Positions 1-8,136 of a stretch of DNA of 64,000 bases are shown here, piece after piece. This stretch comes from Paenibacillus sp. MSJ-34. Its GTDB lineage: Bacteria; Bacillota; Bacilli; Paenibacillales; Paenibacillaceae. Location: the NCBI RefSeq assembly GCF_018918005.1, contig NZ_JAHLPR010000032.1, positions 19,530-83,529 on the forward strand. Reading direction: 5' to 3'. The notes beneath the pieces are model-generated. The model saw nothing but the letters and a program-made list of their open reading frames with translations, was not told the DNA's origin and ran no database searches. The first letter of the stretch is position 1, and the number at the start of each line of letters is the position of its first letter. Both the position numbers and the translations under genes were made by a program.

Positions 1-44
1 TCCCTCTTGGATCGGGATGCTCTTCATTCATATAGACTTCGTCG

Positions 45-902
45 TTACAGATCGCCAATGTAGTATTGGAACTCGGATCGAACCTCAAACCCGACGTTGC
101 GGTATAGATGCAAAGCACGGTCATTAACGGTAACGACGCTTAAACGGATCTGCGCGAACCCTTCCTCCAACAGAAGACTCACCGTCTGTGCCAGAACGTC
201 ACGTCCAAGCCCTTTCCCTTGGCGGGACGGCAGGATGCAAAAGTCATGTATGATCGCGGCAGTCGGCTGCAAGGCATTAACGCGAATCAGGCCGACCCCG
301 TATGGTTCGCCAAAGCGATATAGTTCATACGGCCGGGCTTATTCGTGCGGGCCCAATATTCGCGCGTCCATGACTCCGAATCGCCGAAAGCTTGGGATAA
401 GCATGATACGATAAACTCCAAGTCTGCAGGTTGCGCGGGGCGCAAGCCTATATCCGAATGATGGGGTTGCGCGGTTCGCAAATGGGCAATCGTCATCGAG
501 TATTCCGATCTGTTGAAGCCTGCTCCCAGAGACTGTACGCAGCCGAAACCAGAGTCGGAACCGGAAGGGATCCGATAGCAGATCGTTTGCAGCCTTTGCA
601 GCTTCATATCTTCCCGGGCGCGCTGCAGCATGCTGCGAAACACGCCTTGACGGCGGTAGTCCGGATGAACCGTCGCATTGACATTTGCGATGATGCCGTC
701 GGAAGTGTACCAAACGAACACCGATGACCTCATCCTGACGGTAACATAGAATTGCGCGGTCTCCGCCTTCTTTTCCGAGATGTTCGATGCCGACGCTAAC
801 GTTTATTGGTTCAAATTGTTTACATCGTTGCTCGAGCCGAGCGATAGCGTCGATTTGTTCGTTTGAATGATCTGTCAGTTCAGTTATAGTATAATGTAAC
901 AT
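45..902 (-). pseudogene. GNAT N-acetyltransferase, broken by two frameshifts
   Basis: Three open segments on the minus strand join into one tandem-GNAT-like protein if two frameshifts are allowed, near 730 and near 310. The N-terminal part starts at ATG 902 behind an AAGGAG site. The middle part (about 730 to 310) carries an acetyl-CoA loop of the form YRRQGVFRSML. The last part carries a second loop, RQGKGLGRDVL, and stops at 45. The first and third segments are in the same frame, so the two shifts cancel each other. Either the gene is recently inactivated or the assembly has two single-base errors. The family acetylates amino groups; the substrate is unknown. Confidence 0.7.
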
Positions 903-1056
903 GGATGCTTGCTCCTTCTTTGGCGAAGGAAAATACGCGGTTTATGGACCAGCAGGCGCTATCCTTCGAGAATAGGTCCGGCGATATTCGTTATCATATT
1001 ATCCCCTCCAATAACTTAGCCCGATCATATCATATTTGCAATAGGAAGTGGTACAA

Positions 1057-1929
1057 ATGTCCAAAATGACAAACAGCGCGAAGCTCGTGAGCAGATTTGA
1101 ATCGGCATTGAGATGCCCGCATTGCGAAAATCCAATGAAGGTCGCCGGGCTGAAGAGTCTCGTATGTCCTAACAACCATACGTTCGATTTTACAAAACAG
1201 GGATATGTCAATTTGTTGCCCCGTCCTTCTGCCGGCAATTATAAGAAGGAACTGTTCGAAGCAAGGCATAAAATTGTTGTGGAAACCGGGTTATACGCTT
1301 CGATGCATAAGACGGTCGGGAAAGCGATCAAGGAATATGCGGATGCCGCGAATCCTTGCCTGGTTGCGGATTTGGGCTGCGGGGAAGGTTCTCATTTATA
1401 CAAAATATTGGACGAATGCGACAATCCGGAAGTAACAGGCGTCGGTCTCGACATTTCAAAGGAAGGCATCATAATGGCTTCCAAAAGATACGATCGTTCG
1501 ATTTGGTTTGTCGGCGATTTGGCGAAATCGCCGTTCGCGGACCAATCGTTTCCCATCGTTCTTAATATTTTGGCTCCGTCCAATTATAAGGAATTCAAGC
1601 GGATGTTGGTTCGGGACGGACTCGCCATCAAGGTTGTGCCCGGCCCCGATTATTTAAGGGAACTTCGCGAAGCGCTTTACGATGACGATGAGAAAAGGGC
1701 GTACACGAATGAAGATACGGTGTCGCTTTTTAAAACGCATTTTCATATGCAGCATCTTTTCCATCTCAACGATACGAAAAAATTGAATCAAGCCGAACGC
1801 CAACAGTTAGTTCAAATGACCCCTCTTGCCTGGTCGAGGGATCAAGCGCGCATTGATGCGTATTTAGACCGGGATGTAAGCGAGATTACGATCGACCTGC
1901 ATATATTGGTTGGAAAATACACTGAATGA
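1057..1929 (+). CDS. rlmA: 23S rRNA (guanine-N1)-methyltransferase RlmA family
   Basis: This protein of about 290 residues has the RlmA layout. An N-terminal zinc finger uses the CPHC and CPNNH motifs, followed by the family string FDFTKQGYVNLL. Then comes a class I SAM-binding domain (VADLGCGEGSHLY near residue 105) and the substrate segment NILAPSNYKEFKR. The family methylates N1 of G745 or G748 in the 23S rRNA exit-tunnel loop; the Gram-positive RlmA(II)/TlrB branch affects tylosin-type macrolides. ATG 1057 sits 8 nt after AGGAAG and is preferred over GTG 1048. Family assignment is secure; which guanine is modified cannot be told here. Confidence 0.9.
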   Translation: MSKMTNSAKLVSRFESALRCPHCENPMKVAGLKSLVCPNNHTFDFTKQGYVNLLPRPSAGNYKKELFEARHKIVVETGLYASMHKTVGKAIKEYADAANPCLVADLGCGEGSHLYKILDECDNPEVTGVGLDISKEGIIMASKRYDRSIWFVGDLAKSPFADQSFPIVLNILAPSNYKEFKRMLVRDGLAIKVVPGPDYLRELREALYDDDEKRAYTNEDTVSLFKTHFHMQHLFHLNDTKKLNQAERQQLVQMTPLAWSRDQARIDAYLDRDVSEITIDLHILVGKYTE

Positions 1930-2030
1930 GCCCGGAACTCGAAACTGCAAGCTGCGAATCGCGGCTGTAGGTCCGATTTCCGCGAACAGGCGCCAAAAGC
2001 GGATAAGGTACGGCATTAAAGGCATCGCTC

Positions 2031-2217
2031 ATTGTAAAATATACAACATTTCTCCCCTTCAATCTTGGGTTTCGGTGCTGCTGTTGTACAATATACAACA
2101 TTTTTGGGTCAAAACCGGTCATTTTGCCATGGAATTGACGATTATGTTGTACATTGTACAACATGGATCACCAATTGTGGCCTTTGCCCCTCACCATGTT
2201 GTATTCCATACAACTTG
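2031..2217. promoter_or_regulatory. Array of four TTGTA-n-TACAA palindromes
   Basis: Four related inverted repeats lie in a gene-free stretch. Their centres are near 2039, 2091, 2154 and 2206. The third is a perfect 21-nt palindrome (2144-2164, ten-base arms beginning ATGTTGTACA). The second and fourth are GTTGTA...TACAAC types, and the first is degenerate on its left arm. The centre spacings (52, 63, 52) are close to whole numbers of helical turns. This looks like an operator array for a dimeric repressor, but no intact gene follows within 900 bases on the plus strand. A repeated extragenic palindrome family is the alternative. Confidence 0.5.
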
Positions 2218-2280
2218 TGTTACGAAAACAGATGGAGAAGGGCGCATCCGACTTGCCGGGCCGAGTCGTCTTTACTCGGA

Positions 2281-2319
2281 ATCATGACCACCCGCCCAAC
2301 GGGTGGTCATGATTTTACT
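2281..2319 (+). terminator. Strong hairpin terminator
   Basis: A perfect 14-bp stem (2281-2294 with 2300-2313) closes a 5-nt CCCAA loop and is followed by a short T-rich stretch on the plus strand. It lies 350 bases beyond rlmA and just after the palindrome array. It may end the rlmA transcript or a vanished gene. Confidence 0.6.
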
Positions 2320-2496
2320 GTGATCGGGGGAAGGGGCGTCGCAATCCGACCGGTAGCGTCTTTCGATTAACGGTAAATTGTGGAGTATTTTTGTCGATAT
2401 CCCCCTCGTTCAGTAGCAATTTCGTTCAGGGACCGATCTTGTTCCGGATCCTGCTTGCTTCTTTCCGCAGTTGTTGTCCTCAGTAATTGCATCCGC

Positions 2497-2650
2497 TGCA
2501 AAAAGCAATTTTCAAACGGTAGACGAATATATCGCCACCTTCCCGGACGAGGTGCAAGACACTTTGGAACAAATGAGGAAACAATCAAAGAAGCGGTTCC
2601 CGAAGCGGAGGAGGTCATCAGCTATCAGCTTCCGGCGTTCAGGTACTTAT
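2497..2650 (+). pseudogene. DUF1801 (YdhG/Fra-like) gene fragment
   Basis: The translation reads TVDEYIATFPDEVQDTLEQM in one frame. It then continues, after a +1 shift near 2572, as EETIKEAVPEAEEVISYQLP in another. This is the N-terminal third of the DUF1801 family, which includes the B. subtilis YdhG/Fra iron-chaperone-like protein. The similarity stops abruptly near 2650, at the border of the reversed hslO fragment. The gene is frameshifted and truncated and cannot make a working protein. Confidence 0.65.
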
Positions 2651-2675
2651 GGCTTTTCGGCGCGAACGACGTTCA

Positions 2676-2890
2676 TCACGGAGCAAGGAGGAGATCCGCA
2701 ATTTGCTCCGGGCCGTACGTATATTTTTTCCGCACATATGGCATACGATCTCGATCGAACCGTCGTTTTCATGAGCGTTCGCCAGTTCTTCCTTACCCAA
2801 CGAGTACAGCATACGGAACAAAATCTCTTTGGTGTGCATCCGCAGAAGAGCCGCAGAGGCTCTACTCCTTTCACCGAAATCGCGGGGAAC
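2676..2890 (-). pseudogene. hslO: Hsp33 C-terminal fragment (redox-switch domain remnant)
   Basis: The minus strand encodes pieces of the Hsp33 zinc domain: a CxC motif (LFCGCTPKR, about 2865), then RMLYSLGKEELANA, then CHMC (about 2740). Allowing one extra base in the A-run near 2733 continues the protein as KKYTYGPEQIADLL to a stop at 2676-2678. A second shift is needed near 2840. The N-terminal chaperone domain (over 200 residues) is absent and repeat-like DNA takes its place. Hsp33 is a heat- and oxidation-activated holdase; this copy is dead. Confidence 0.55.
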
Positions 2891-3080
2891 TCCGCGGCTT
2901 CGCGGACCGTCGTTCCGCTGTTTGTGACAAAAAGGGGGGATTTGGGAATTTCGCGGACACAGGATACGTTATTTGACCCAAAAGAGTGCAATTTCCTACC
3001 TAAAACCTCAATTAGAGGATCCTGTGTCCGGATAGATGCCGAGAATGGAGGAATGTTCACAATTAACGTACCCAGTGTCC
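2891..3080. repeat. Intergenic repeat with a 12-bp inverted pair
   Basis: This stretch holds no gene. CGGACACAGGAT (2954-2965) and its exact reverse complement (3019-3030) flank 53 bases, and a third partial copy (AGTGTCCGGAT) follows near 3074. GC-rich palindromic pieces such as CCGCGGCTTCGCGG occur just before it. It has the look of a dispersed extragenic repeat and resembles in style the repeats at 40930 and 63746. No terminal transposon structure is visible. Confidence 0.45.
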
Positions 3081-3116
3081 GGATTGCTAAAGTCCGACCG
3101 TTACGGCAAGCTCATT

Positions 3117-3773
3117 TCAAACCTTCAACTTATAGGTACGAATTCTCTCTCGCCCGCTTGCGACGTACAGCAATTGCATATCAACCAAGGCATGCAGGAT
3201 GCGCCGGGCGTGCCGGTCGCTTATTCTTAGATGACGCGCAAGTTCCAGCGGCGCGAACGGACGCAGCAACCGACGCACCAGGCGCATCGTCTCCGCCTCC
3301 AACCAAGTTAGCTGCGAAGGCACGTCTGTGGATACGAATTTGCCGATAAAAGTGAGAATAAGCTGCTGACAAAGCTTGGGTTCATCTTGAATTGAAGGAA
3401 ACGCCAACGGCAAGAAAACCCTTCCGTCGAGCGCCAACAGGCAATGTCTGTTGCATAAATCTTTAAACCGTCTTACGTCAAGATCTCTCGCATGCGGTCC
3501 GTAGCCTTGAATTTCGATTCCGCCTTTCGCTCCTCCGGGCATATAAGCAAAATCGAGGTAGCGGTATCCGTTATTAAAGTCACGCACCTCCCACTCGGGA
3601 TACAGGTGTTTGAAGTTGCCTACAGCCGGGTACCAGACGGAACGGAGAAACTCAACCGACCCGTGTCCCAGTCCTTTCTCAAGCCGTTCGCGCCTTCTGG
3701 ATTTTTCTTCCTTCGAAATATTTGCCTGTATCCAGTCCTCATATGTTTGTTCAAAACGCCGCATGATCGACAC
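3117..3773 (-). CDS. Uncharacterised protein: nuclease-like fold plus winged helix
   Basis: The 218-residue product has two visible parts. The middle (about residues 65 to 130) reads RYLDFAYMPGGAKGGIEIQGYG...RDLDVRRFKDLC, which resembles very-short-patch or restriction-type nuclease cores with an acidic D...E pair. The C-terminus (about 150 to 215) has PLELARHLRISDRHARRILHALV, a helix-turn-helix. GTG 3771-3773 follows GGAAGGAG by 7 nt and is preferred over the in-frame ATG at 3866, which has no ribosome site. A DNA-binding regulator or small nuclease is likely; neither activity can be shown. It stands alone, with decayed DNA on its 3' side. Confidence 0.6.
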   Translation of the reverse strand: MSIMRRFEQTYEDWIQANISKEEKSRRRERLEKGLGHGSVEFLRSVWYPAVGNFKHLYPEWEVRDFNNGYRYLDFAYMPGGAKGGIEIQGYGPHARDLDVRRFKDLCNRHCLLALDGRVFLPLAFPSIQDEPKLCQQLILTFIGKFVSTDVPSQLTWLEAETMRLVRRLLRPFAPLELARHLRISDRHARRILHALVDMQLLYVASGRERIRTYKLKV

Positions 3774-3972
3774 CACATCGCTCCTTCCTTTCTTCAACGC
3801 TCGGAAACACAAAAAAGCCGCCTTGATACGAACGACCCTAGATTCATTAAGGTCGCCAGTATTCATGCGGCATGTGCTTCATGACCGTTTATTTGAATTC
3901 AGTATATCGCGAAACCGGACCTCCGGCAATCTTTATTTCATAAGAAGTCGGGCCAGACCGCGAGTTGCGCGG

Positions 3973-4683
3973 TCACCCTCCGTTGCCGACGGCGGGCTGC
4001 CGCGAGGAGCCTGTCGGCTGCCGGTAGCGGTATCCCTGCGGTTGATTGCAGTAAGCCTGTTGCGGGTAAGCCTGCTGTGAGTAAGCTTGCTGCATATATG
4101 ACTGTTGCGAATAAGCCTGCTGCGGGTACGCCTGCTGCACAGGAACTCCTTGGGCTTGTTGAACGCTGCACTCGCTCGGCGGGCCGATGAACACCGTCTT
4201 CGTAATGGGTGCCAACGTATCCCTTACTTTTCGCTCGTCGAGGCAATACGTATGGGCAAGCACGTTTGCCGGAGTTAAGCGCAGCAAGTCGGAACCGCCG
4301 ATAAATTCCGGAATCGGCGCATCGAAGATGGCCAATAAGTGGGTATTGTCGGCGGTAGCCACTTCGTAATGCCACCAGCCTTGAGGTACATTCGCCACCT
4401 GGCTAGGCCCGATCGGATAATTGCGCAACTCTTTCGTGAACGGATTGAGTATGGAGACGACGGCCGCGCCGGAAATACAGTATACCAGTTCCGACGCGTT
4501 CTGGTGGTAATGAGGTTCGATCACGTTCCCGGCGCTCAAATAAATGTCCAACAGGGATGTATTTCCAAGCGTGTTAAGCTGCCTGATCGAAAGAGCGTTG
4601 ATATAATTCCGGTCATCCTTGCGGAAAAAAGGGTTATTGCGTAAATCATACGTAAACTGCGCGTTCGGCGAAGCATAGTCCAT
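3973..4683 (-). CDS. Cupin protein with C-terminal QQAY repeat tail
   Basis: The first 160 or so residues form a cupin barrel: the metal-binding motif EPHYHQNASELVYCISG near residue 50, then VPQGWWHYEVATADNTH near residue 90. Six 5-residue repeats of type QQAY(P/S) and a Q/Y/R/P-rich end follow. The cupin resembles the spherulin / oxalate-decarboxylase-like branch; the sticky tail suggests a structural or surface role such as in spores. ATG 4683 is chosen from the typical family start, with GTG 4698 as alternative. The open frame runs much further upstream, but that part is only antisense to the MFS gene. Substrate and localisation are unknown. Confidence 0.7.
   Translation of the reverse strand: MDYASPNAQFTYDLRNNPFFRKDDRNYINALSIRQLNTLGNTSLLDIYLSAGNVIEPHYHQNASELVYCISGAAVVSILNPFTKELRNYPIGPSQVANVPQGWWHYEVATADNTHLLAIFDAPIPEFIGGSDLLRLTPANVLAHTYCLDERKVRDTLAPITKTVFIGPPSECSVQQAQGVPVQQAYPQQAYSQQSYMQQAYSQQAYPQQAYCNQPQGYRYRQPTGSSRQPAVGNGG
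4051..4140 (-). repeat. Six tandem 15-bp units encoding QQAY(P/S)
   Basis: Six in-register 15-base units fill 4051-4140 inside the cupin gene. Four of the six begin GTAAGC or ATAAGC on the plus strand. Units differ by a few bases, which gives QQAY, QQSY and MQQAY variants. A number of units that varies between strains would be expected from such an array. Confidence 0.9.
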
Positions 4684-4820
4684 GTAAGAAATCGCCACGG
4701 TATTCCCTGCCTTTCCAATTCGATATGGGCTTTCGTCTATGGGATACCATATGCTTTCTTTCAAATGCGTGTGCGCCCAAGTTGCGTCGGTCCTTCGCCC
4801 TTTGGCTTTGCTTCGGCACC

Positions 4821-5999
4821 TCAGCGCAGAGACGAAGTAGTAGCTTGTAATCGCTTGTTTCCGACCGCAAAACCGATCAAGCCCGCCCCTAATCCAAGCG
4901 CTACGATGAAGCCTGCCGCCAACGGATGATACAGGAGCGTAGATGCGGTGTCGGCCATCAAACCGCCCGTGCCGGCTCCGATGGCCAATCCTAAATGGGT
5001 TGTCGATGTGTTTAAACTTAGAACCAAATCGGATGAGCGGGGGGCTTGTTGAATGAAATAGCTTTGAATAGCCGGACCGACCGTAAACATGGAAAGCATG
5101 ACGAAGCCGACCAACATCAGACCGATAAGAGGGACTTCGGTTAGCAGCGGCAGAAGCGCCAAAGCGGCAATTTGCACGATCATTCCCAGAACGATGACTT
5201 TTGCCGCTCCCCATCGATCGATGCCGTACCCCCCCGCGCGCGAGCCGATTGCGCCGACAATGCCCAACACAAGCATAACGATACTTACGTTGGCGGCATG
5301 GATGCGAAGATGGTCTTGAAGAAACGGTGTCAAATAGGTGACGAAGACGGAGCCGCCCGATTCTCTGAATAAAGTGAGCAATAAGCCGAATACGATCACG
5401 GAACTGCCCAGCACCTGGAATTGCTGCCGGAACGAAACCGGAACGCTTCCTTCGATCGTGGGGAGGAGCCGGAAAATGATCAGCGCAATGATCAAACTTA
5501 GCAAGCATAATATGATGAATATGGCTTGCCAACTCAACCAATTGGTGATCGCGATCCCCATCGGCACGCCCAAGATGAGCGCGCTGCTGAACCCGAATAC
5601 GATCGTACCGATTGCGCTTCCCAATTTGTGAGGCGGCACGATTTTGGCGGCTATGCCGAACGTGACGACAAGATAAACGCCCGAAGCGATTCCCGTGATG
5701 ACACGGGAAACCATAAAGAGCGCAATATTCGAACTTAGGGAAGAAATGACGCAGCCTATCATGAATAAGAGAAGTGAGGCGACGAGCACTTTTTTGCGTT
5801 CCAAACGGGAAGTGAGCGCTACCAGTATCGGCGTACCGATCGCAAACGCAAGCGAATAAGCCGTAATCAGTTGGCCGGCAAGGGCGAGAGAAATATGCAG
5901 GTCTTCGGCGATGACGTATAAGATGCCGGAGACGACCAACTCGGAAGTTGCGGTTAGAAACGCTCCAAGCGCAAGTATATAAATTGACAGTCGATTCAT
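4821..5999 (-). CDS. MFS efflux transporter (DHA1, AraJ/YdhP type)
   Basis: A 392-residue protein with about 12 hydrophobic segments. It shows the MFS motif A-like loop TSRLERKKVLVASLL between helices 2 and 3, and motif C-like GFSSALILGVPMGIAI. It belongs to the AraJ/YdhP/NepI drug and metabolite exporters. ATG 5999 follows AAAGGA by 9 nt. It is divergent from an HxlR regulator at 6186, a common arrangement for an inducible pump; the 186-base gap must hold both promoters. The exported compound cannot be told. Confidence 0.88.
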   Translation of the reverse strand: MNRLSIYILALGAFLTATSELVVSGILYVIAEDLHISLALAGQLITAYSLAFAIGTPILVALTSRLERKKVLVASLLLFMIGCVISSLSSNIALFMVSRVITGIASGVYLVVTFGIAAKIVPPHKLGSAIGTIVFGFSSALILGVPMGIAITNWLSWQAIFIILCLLSLIIALIIFRLLPTIEGSVPVSFRQQFQVLGSSVIVFGLLLTLFRESGGSVFVTYLTPFLQDHLRIHAANVSIVMLVLGIVGAIGSRAGGYGIDRWGAAKVIVLGMIVQIAALALLPLLTEVPLIGLMLVGFVMLSMFTVGPAIQSYFIQQAPRSSDLVLSLNTSTTHLGLAIGAGTGGLMADTASTLLYHPLAAGFIVALGLGAGLIGFAVGNKRLQATTSSLR

Positions 6000-6185
6000 T
6001 GGACAAATTCCTTTCTGCTCTATGTTGCCGCGGCCAGCACATGGCTGTTTTTCGGAAAATGGATATTGCGAGATCTCTTTGTTGTATTATAATTAGGTCA
6101 CGATAATTATGTAAGAAGGCAAAGGATTTGTTCATTGTCCAAATGAATTGACTAACTAACTATTGGTAATTGAGTGGTGTATACA

Positions 6186-6542
6186 ATGGAATTAAGGAAG
6201 GAAGAAGAACAAAAACAAGGGTATTCCAACATCTGTTCCGTGCTGCAAATACTTGGCGCGAAATGGGCCTTTCTAGTGATTGCCGAGCTTTCGAAAGGGA
6301 AAAGGCGGTTCAAACAGCTTCATCGGGATTTGGCGATCGTCAGAACGCAATCTTTAACGGATGTGTTGAGGCAATTGGAACAGAACGGGGTCGTTCGCCG
6401 CGAAGTGTTTCCCACGGTGCCGGTAACGGTGGAATATTCCTTGACCGAGAAAGGAATGGATTTCAAGGCGGCTTTGAAAGAACTGGACAATTGGGCGTTG
6501 AAGTGGAGGATAAGAGAGGGTGAGGGGGAAGAACATTCATAA
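6186..6542 (+). CDS. HxlR-family transcriptional regulator
   Basis: A 118-residue winged-helix protein with the HxlR signature. It has ILGAKWAFLVIAELSKGKRRF, then a recognition helix region (RTQSLTDVLRQLEQNGVVRR), then a wing VPVTVEYSLTEKG. HxlR proteins are small dimeric sensors of electrophiles or drugs. Its divergent placement suggests it controls the MFS pump at 4821. ATG 6186 is taken as start; GTG 6174 is also in frame. Confidence 0.88.
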   Translation: MELRKEEEQKQGYSNICSVLQILGAKWAFLVIAELSKGKRRFKQLHRDLAIVRTQSLTDVLRQLEQNGVVRREVFPTVPVTVEYSLTEKGMDFKAALKELDNWALKWRIREGEGEEHS

Positions 6543-6616
6543 TGCAAGCGTCAGCCGCAACTGGGGTTGCGGCCTATTCGCGCTTATCCTTGCGTTCCGT
6601 TTCGCCTGTCGTCCCG

Positions 6617-7159
6617 TTAGCTAAGCTTCGATTTCTTGGGCCATATAAAATTGGAGACCGCGATAATGAAATCGATGCCCAGCGCAAGCGTCCATATTCT
6701 TAACACGCCGGACAGCGCTTCGGTACGGGAAGGATCGTTAATAAAATAGATGAGACCGGCCAACAGTCCCGCACCGATGAGATAGGAGATCACATGCCTG
6801 CCCCAACTCTTCAAATAATGTTTGGCATAGTCCATGCCGAATCGTTTCGTCGGCGGGGGTCCTTGTTTTACGATATAATATCGAAAACGTTCGTCCGCCC
6901 ATGCGATCATGCTCTTGCCGAATCCGATCGATACGCCGATATAAACCGCGGCAATCGCATGAGGCGTAGTCGCAACGGCCCCGCGGTATAAATCGACGCT
7001 TGTCGCAACCAACAAGATCAAATCGATAACGGGAGTCAAGGCTAACAGGAAAAGTCCCAGTTTAGGCTTCTTGAACAAGTACCGTACCATCAAGCCTAAT
7101 AAAATAACGACCCAAAACCCGATTTCACTGGCAACGATCGCCCACGCGACAAAATTCAT
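6617..7159 (-). CDS. Membrane protein, YmcC-like
   Basis: A 180-residue integral membrane protein with about five hydrophobic helices. One pair is near residues 5-25 and 35-55, one near 70, and two lie after residue 120. It resembles B. subtilis YmcC, a protein of unknown function. In B. subtilis ymcC lies next to pksA, a TetR gene, and here the divergent neighbour at 7273 is PksA-like, so the pair is conserved. It may be the target of that regulator. Confidence 0.7.
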   Translation of the reverse strand: MNFVAWAIVASEIGFWVVILLGLMVRYLFKKPKLGLFLLALTPVIDLILLVATSVDLYRGAVATTPHAIAAVYIGVSIGFGKSMIAWADERFRYYIVKQGPPPTKRFGMDYAKHYLKSWGRHVISYLIGAGLLAGLIYFINDPSRTEALSGVLRIWTLALGIDFIIAVSNFIWPKKSKLS

Positions 7160-7272
7160 ATCATCACTTCCCTTTTTCGCACATGTGTATTATATAAAAT
7201 AAAAATTATTATAACATCCGATTTTAAATAGCACAACTGTATTATTTCATTCGTTTTTGTTAAAATAGGACT

Positions 7273-7872
7273 ATGCCAAAAATAGTCGATCATGAAGAAA
7301 GAAGAAATGAAATTGCCGAAGCTACGTGGCGGGTCATCGTCAATCTGGGCATGAAAGGGGCGACAGTGCGGAATATCGCGAAGGAAGCGGGATTGTCTTT
7401 AGGCGCTTTGCGCCACTATTTTGCTACACAGGACGAACTGCTTACTTTTGCGATGAAGCTCGTAAAAGAAAAGGCGACGGCTCGAATTAACGAGATCGCC
7501 ATAGGAGACCTGCCTCCGAAGGACAAAATATTGCGGATCCTGCTCGAACTTGTGCCGACGGACGAACAGAAGACGGCTGAAATGGAAGTTTGGTTCGCTT
7601 TCACCTTTCATAAAAGATACGAGGGAGAACTTTTCGACGCGAATCATGACGAGATATACAACGGTATGCGCAAGCTAATCGAAGGGTTGGATTATTACGG
7701 CTTGCTGCGCAAAGAGTTGGATAAGGCGGTGGAGACCGAAAGATTGTACGCCTTAATCGACGGAATAGCGCTGCACGCGCTATTGGAGCCGCATCGTTTG
7801 GATCGCGAGCGGATCGTCGAAGTGCTTACTTATCATCTGAATTCGATATGCGCAGATGCAACGTCCGAATAA
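7273..7872 (+). CDS. TetR-family regulator, PksA-like
   Basis: A 199-residue protein. Its N-terminal helix-turn-helix (MKGATVRNIAKEAGLSLGAL then RHYFATQDELL, about residues 26-55) and C-terminal region KTAEMEVWFAFTFH match the BetI/PksA branch. The C-terminal helical domain would bind a ligand. It is divergent from the YmcC-like gene across an AT-rich 113-base gap and most likely represses it and itself. The inducer is unknown. Confidence 0.85.
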   Translation: MPKIVDHEERRNEIAEATWRVIVNLGMKGATVRNIAKEAGLSLGALRHYFATQDELLTFAMKLVKEKATARINEIAIGDLPPKDKILRILLELVPTDEQKTAEMEVWFAFTFHKRYEGELFDANHDEIYNGMRKLIEGLDYYGLLRKELDKAVETERLYALIDGIALHALLEPHRLDRERIVEVLTYHLNSICADATSE

Positions 7873-7929
7873 TTTTTATGTTCATTTAATATTGAAATAA
7901 GTTGTCTTTAAGGTTTCGCTACTATACTG

Positions 7930-8023
7930 ACATTACTCACCCTTTTATATAGATTGCTTGACGGTTGGCCGGGACCGCAACGCCGGCGACAGCCTCGGGA
8001 AGACGAACCCGGGGCTTTTTTTT
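7930..8023 (+). ncRNA. Candidate structured RNA ending in a terminator
   Basis: Between the TetR and AraC genes lies a GC-rich stretch with two hairpins. One is GCCGG...CCGGC (about 7962-7986). The other is AGCC(T)CGGG / CCCG(G)GGCT (7991-8016), followed by eight Ts (8016-8023), a textbook intrinsic terminator. A weak promoter-like TTGTCT/TATACT pair with a short 15-base spacer lies at 7902-7928. AraC has its own promoter downstream, so this may be a short independent RNA or simply the TetR gene's terminator. No known riboswitch class is recognised. Confidence 0.4.
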
Positions 8024-8068
8024 ACCGGATCTATTTCGGCAACTAGCTTTCCACGAGCTTATTTTTAA

Positions 8069-8097
8069 TGTAAACACTTTCAACTATATGGTATAAT
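8069..8097 (+). promoter_or_regulatory. cre-like site and -10 box before the AraC gene
   Basis: TGTAAACACTTTCA (8069-8082) fits the CcpA cre consensus TGWAANCGNTNWCA except for A in place of the central G. It is followed by a perfect TATAAT (8092-8097). Their closeness suggests carbon catabolite repression of the AraC/kinase/GH4 cluster. No clear -35 box is visible. Confidence 0.5.
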
Positions 8098-8136
8098 AAG
8101 AGTAATTTTGCGCGGATACAGTTAGGGGTGAAGGTG

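Noticed and set aside
4051..4140. Regular 15-base repeats that could suggest a CRISPR or minisatellite
   Set aside because: The units are contiguous with no spacers and stay in the reading frame of the cupin gene.
4684..6135. The cupin frame stays open for another 480 codons upstream, giving an apparent 720-residue protein
   Set aside because: That part is antisense-frame reading of the MFS gene, is rich in R, H and S and has no domain; the cupin family starts at about 4683.
8000..8010. An ACGA loop in a GC-rich hairpin, as in mini-ykkC (guanidine) RNAs
   Set aside because: The loop is eight bases rather than four, there is only one such hairpin, and it is a plain terminator followed by Ts.
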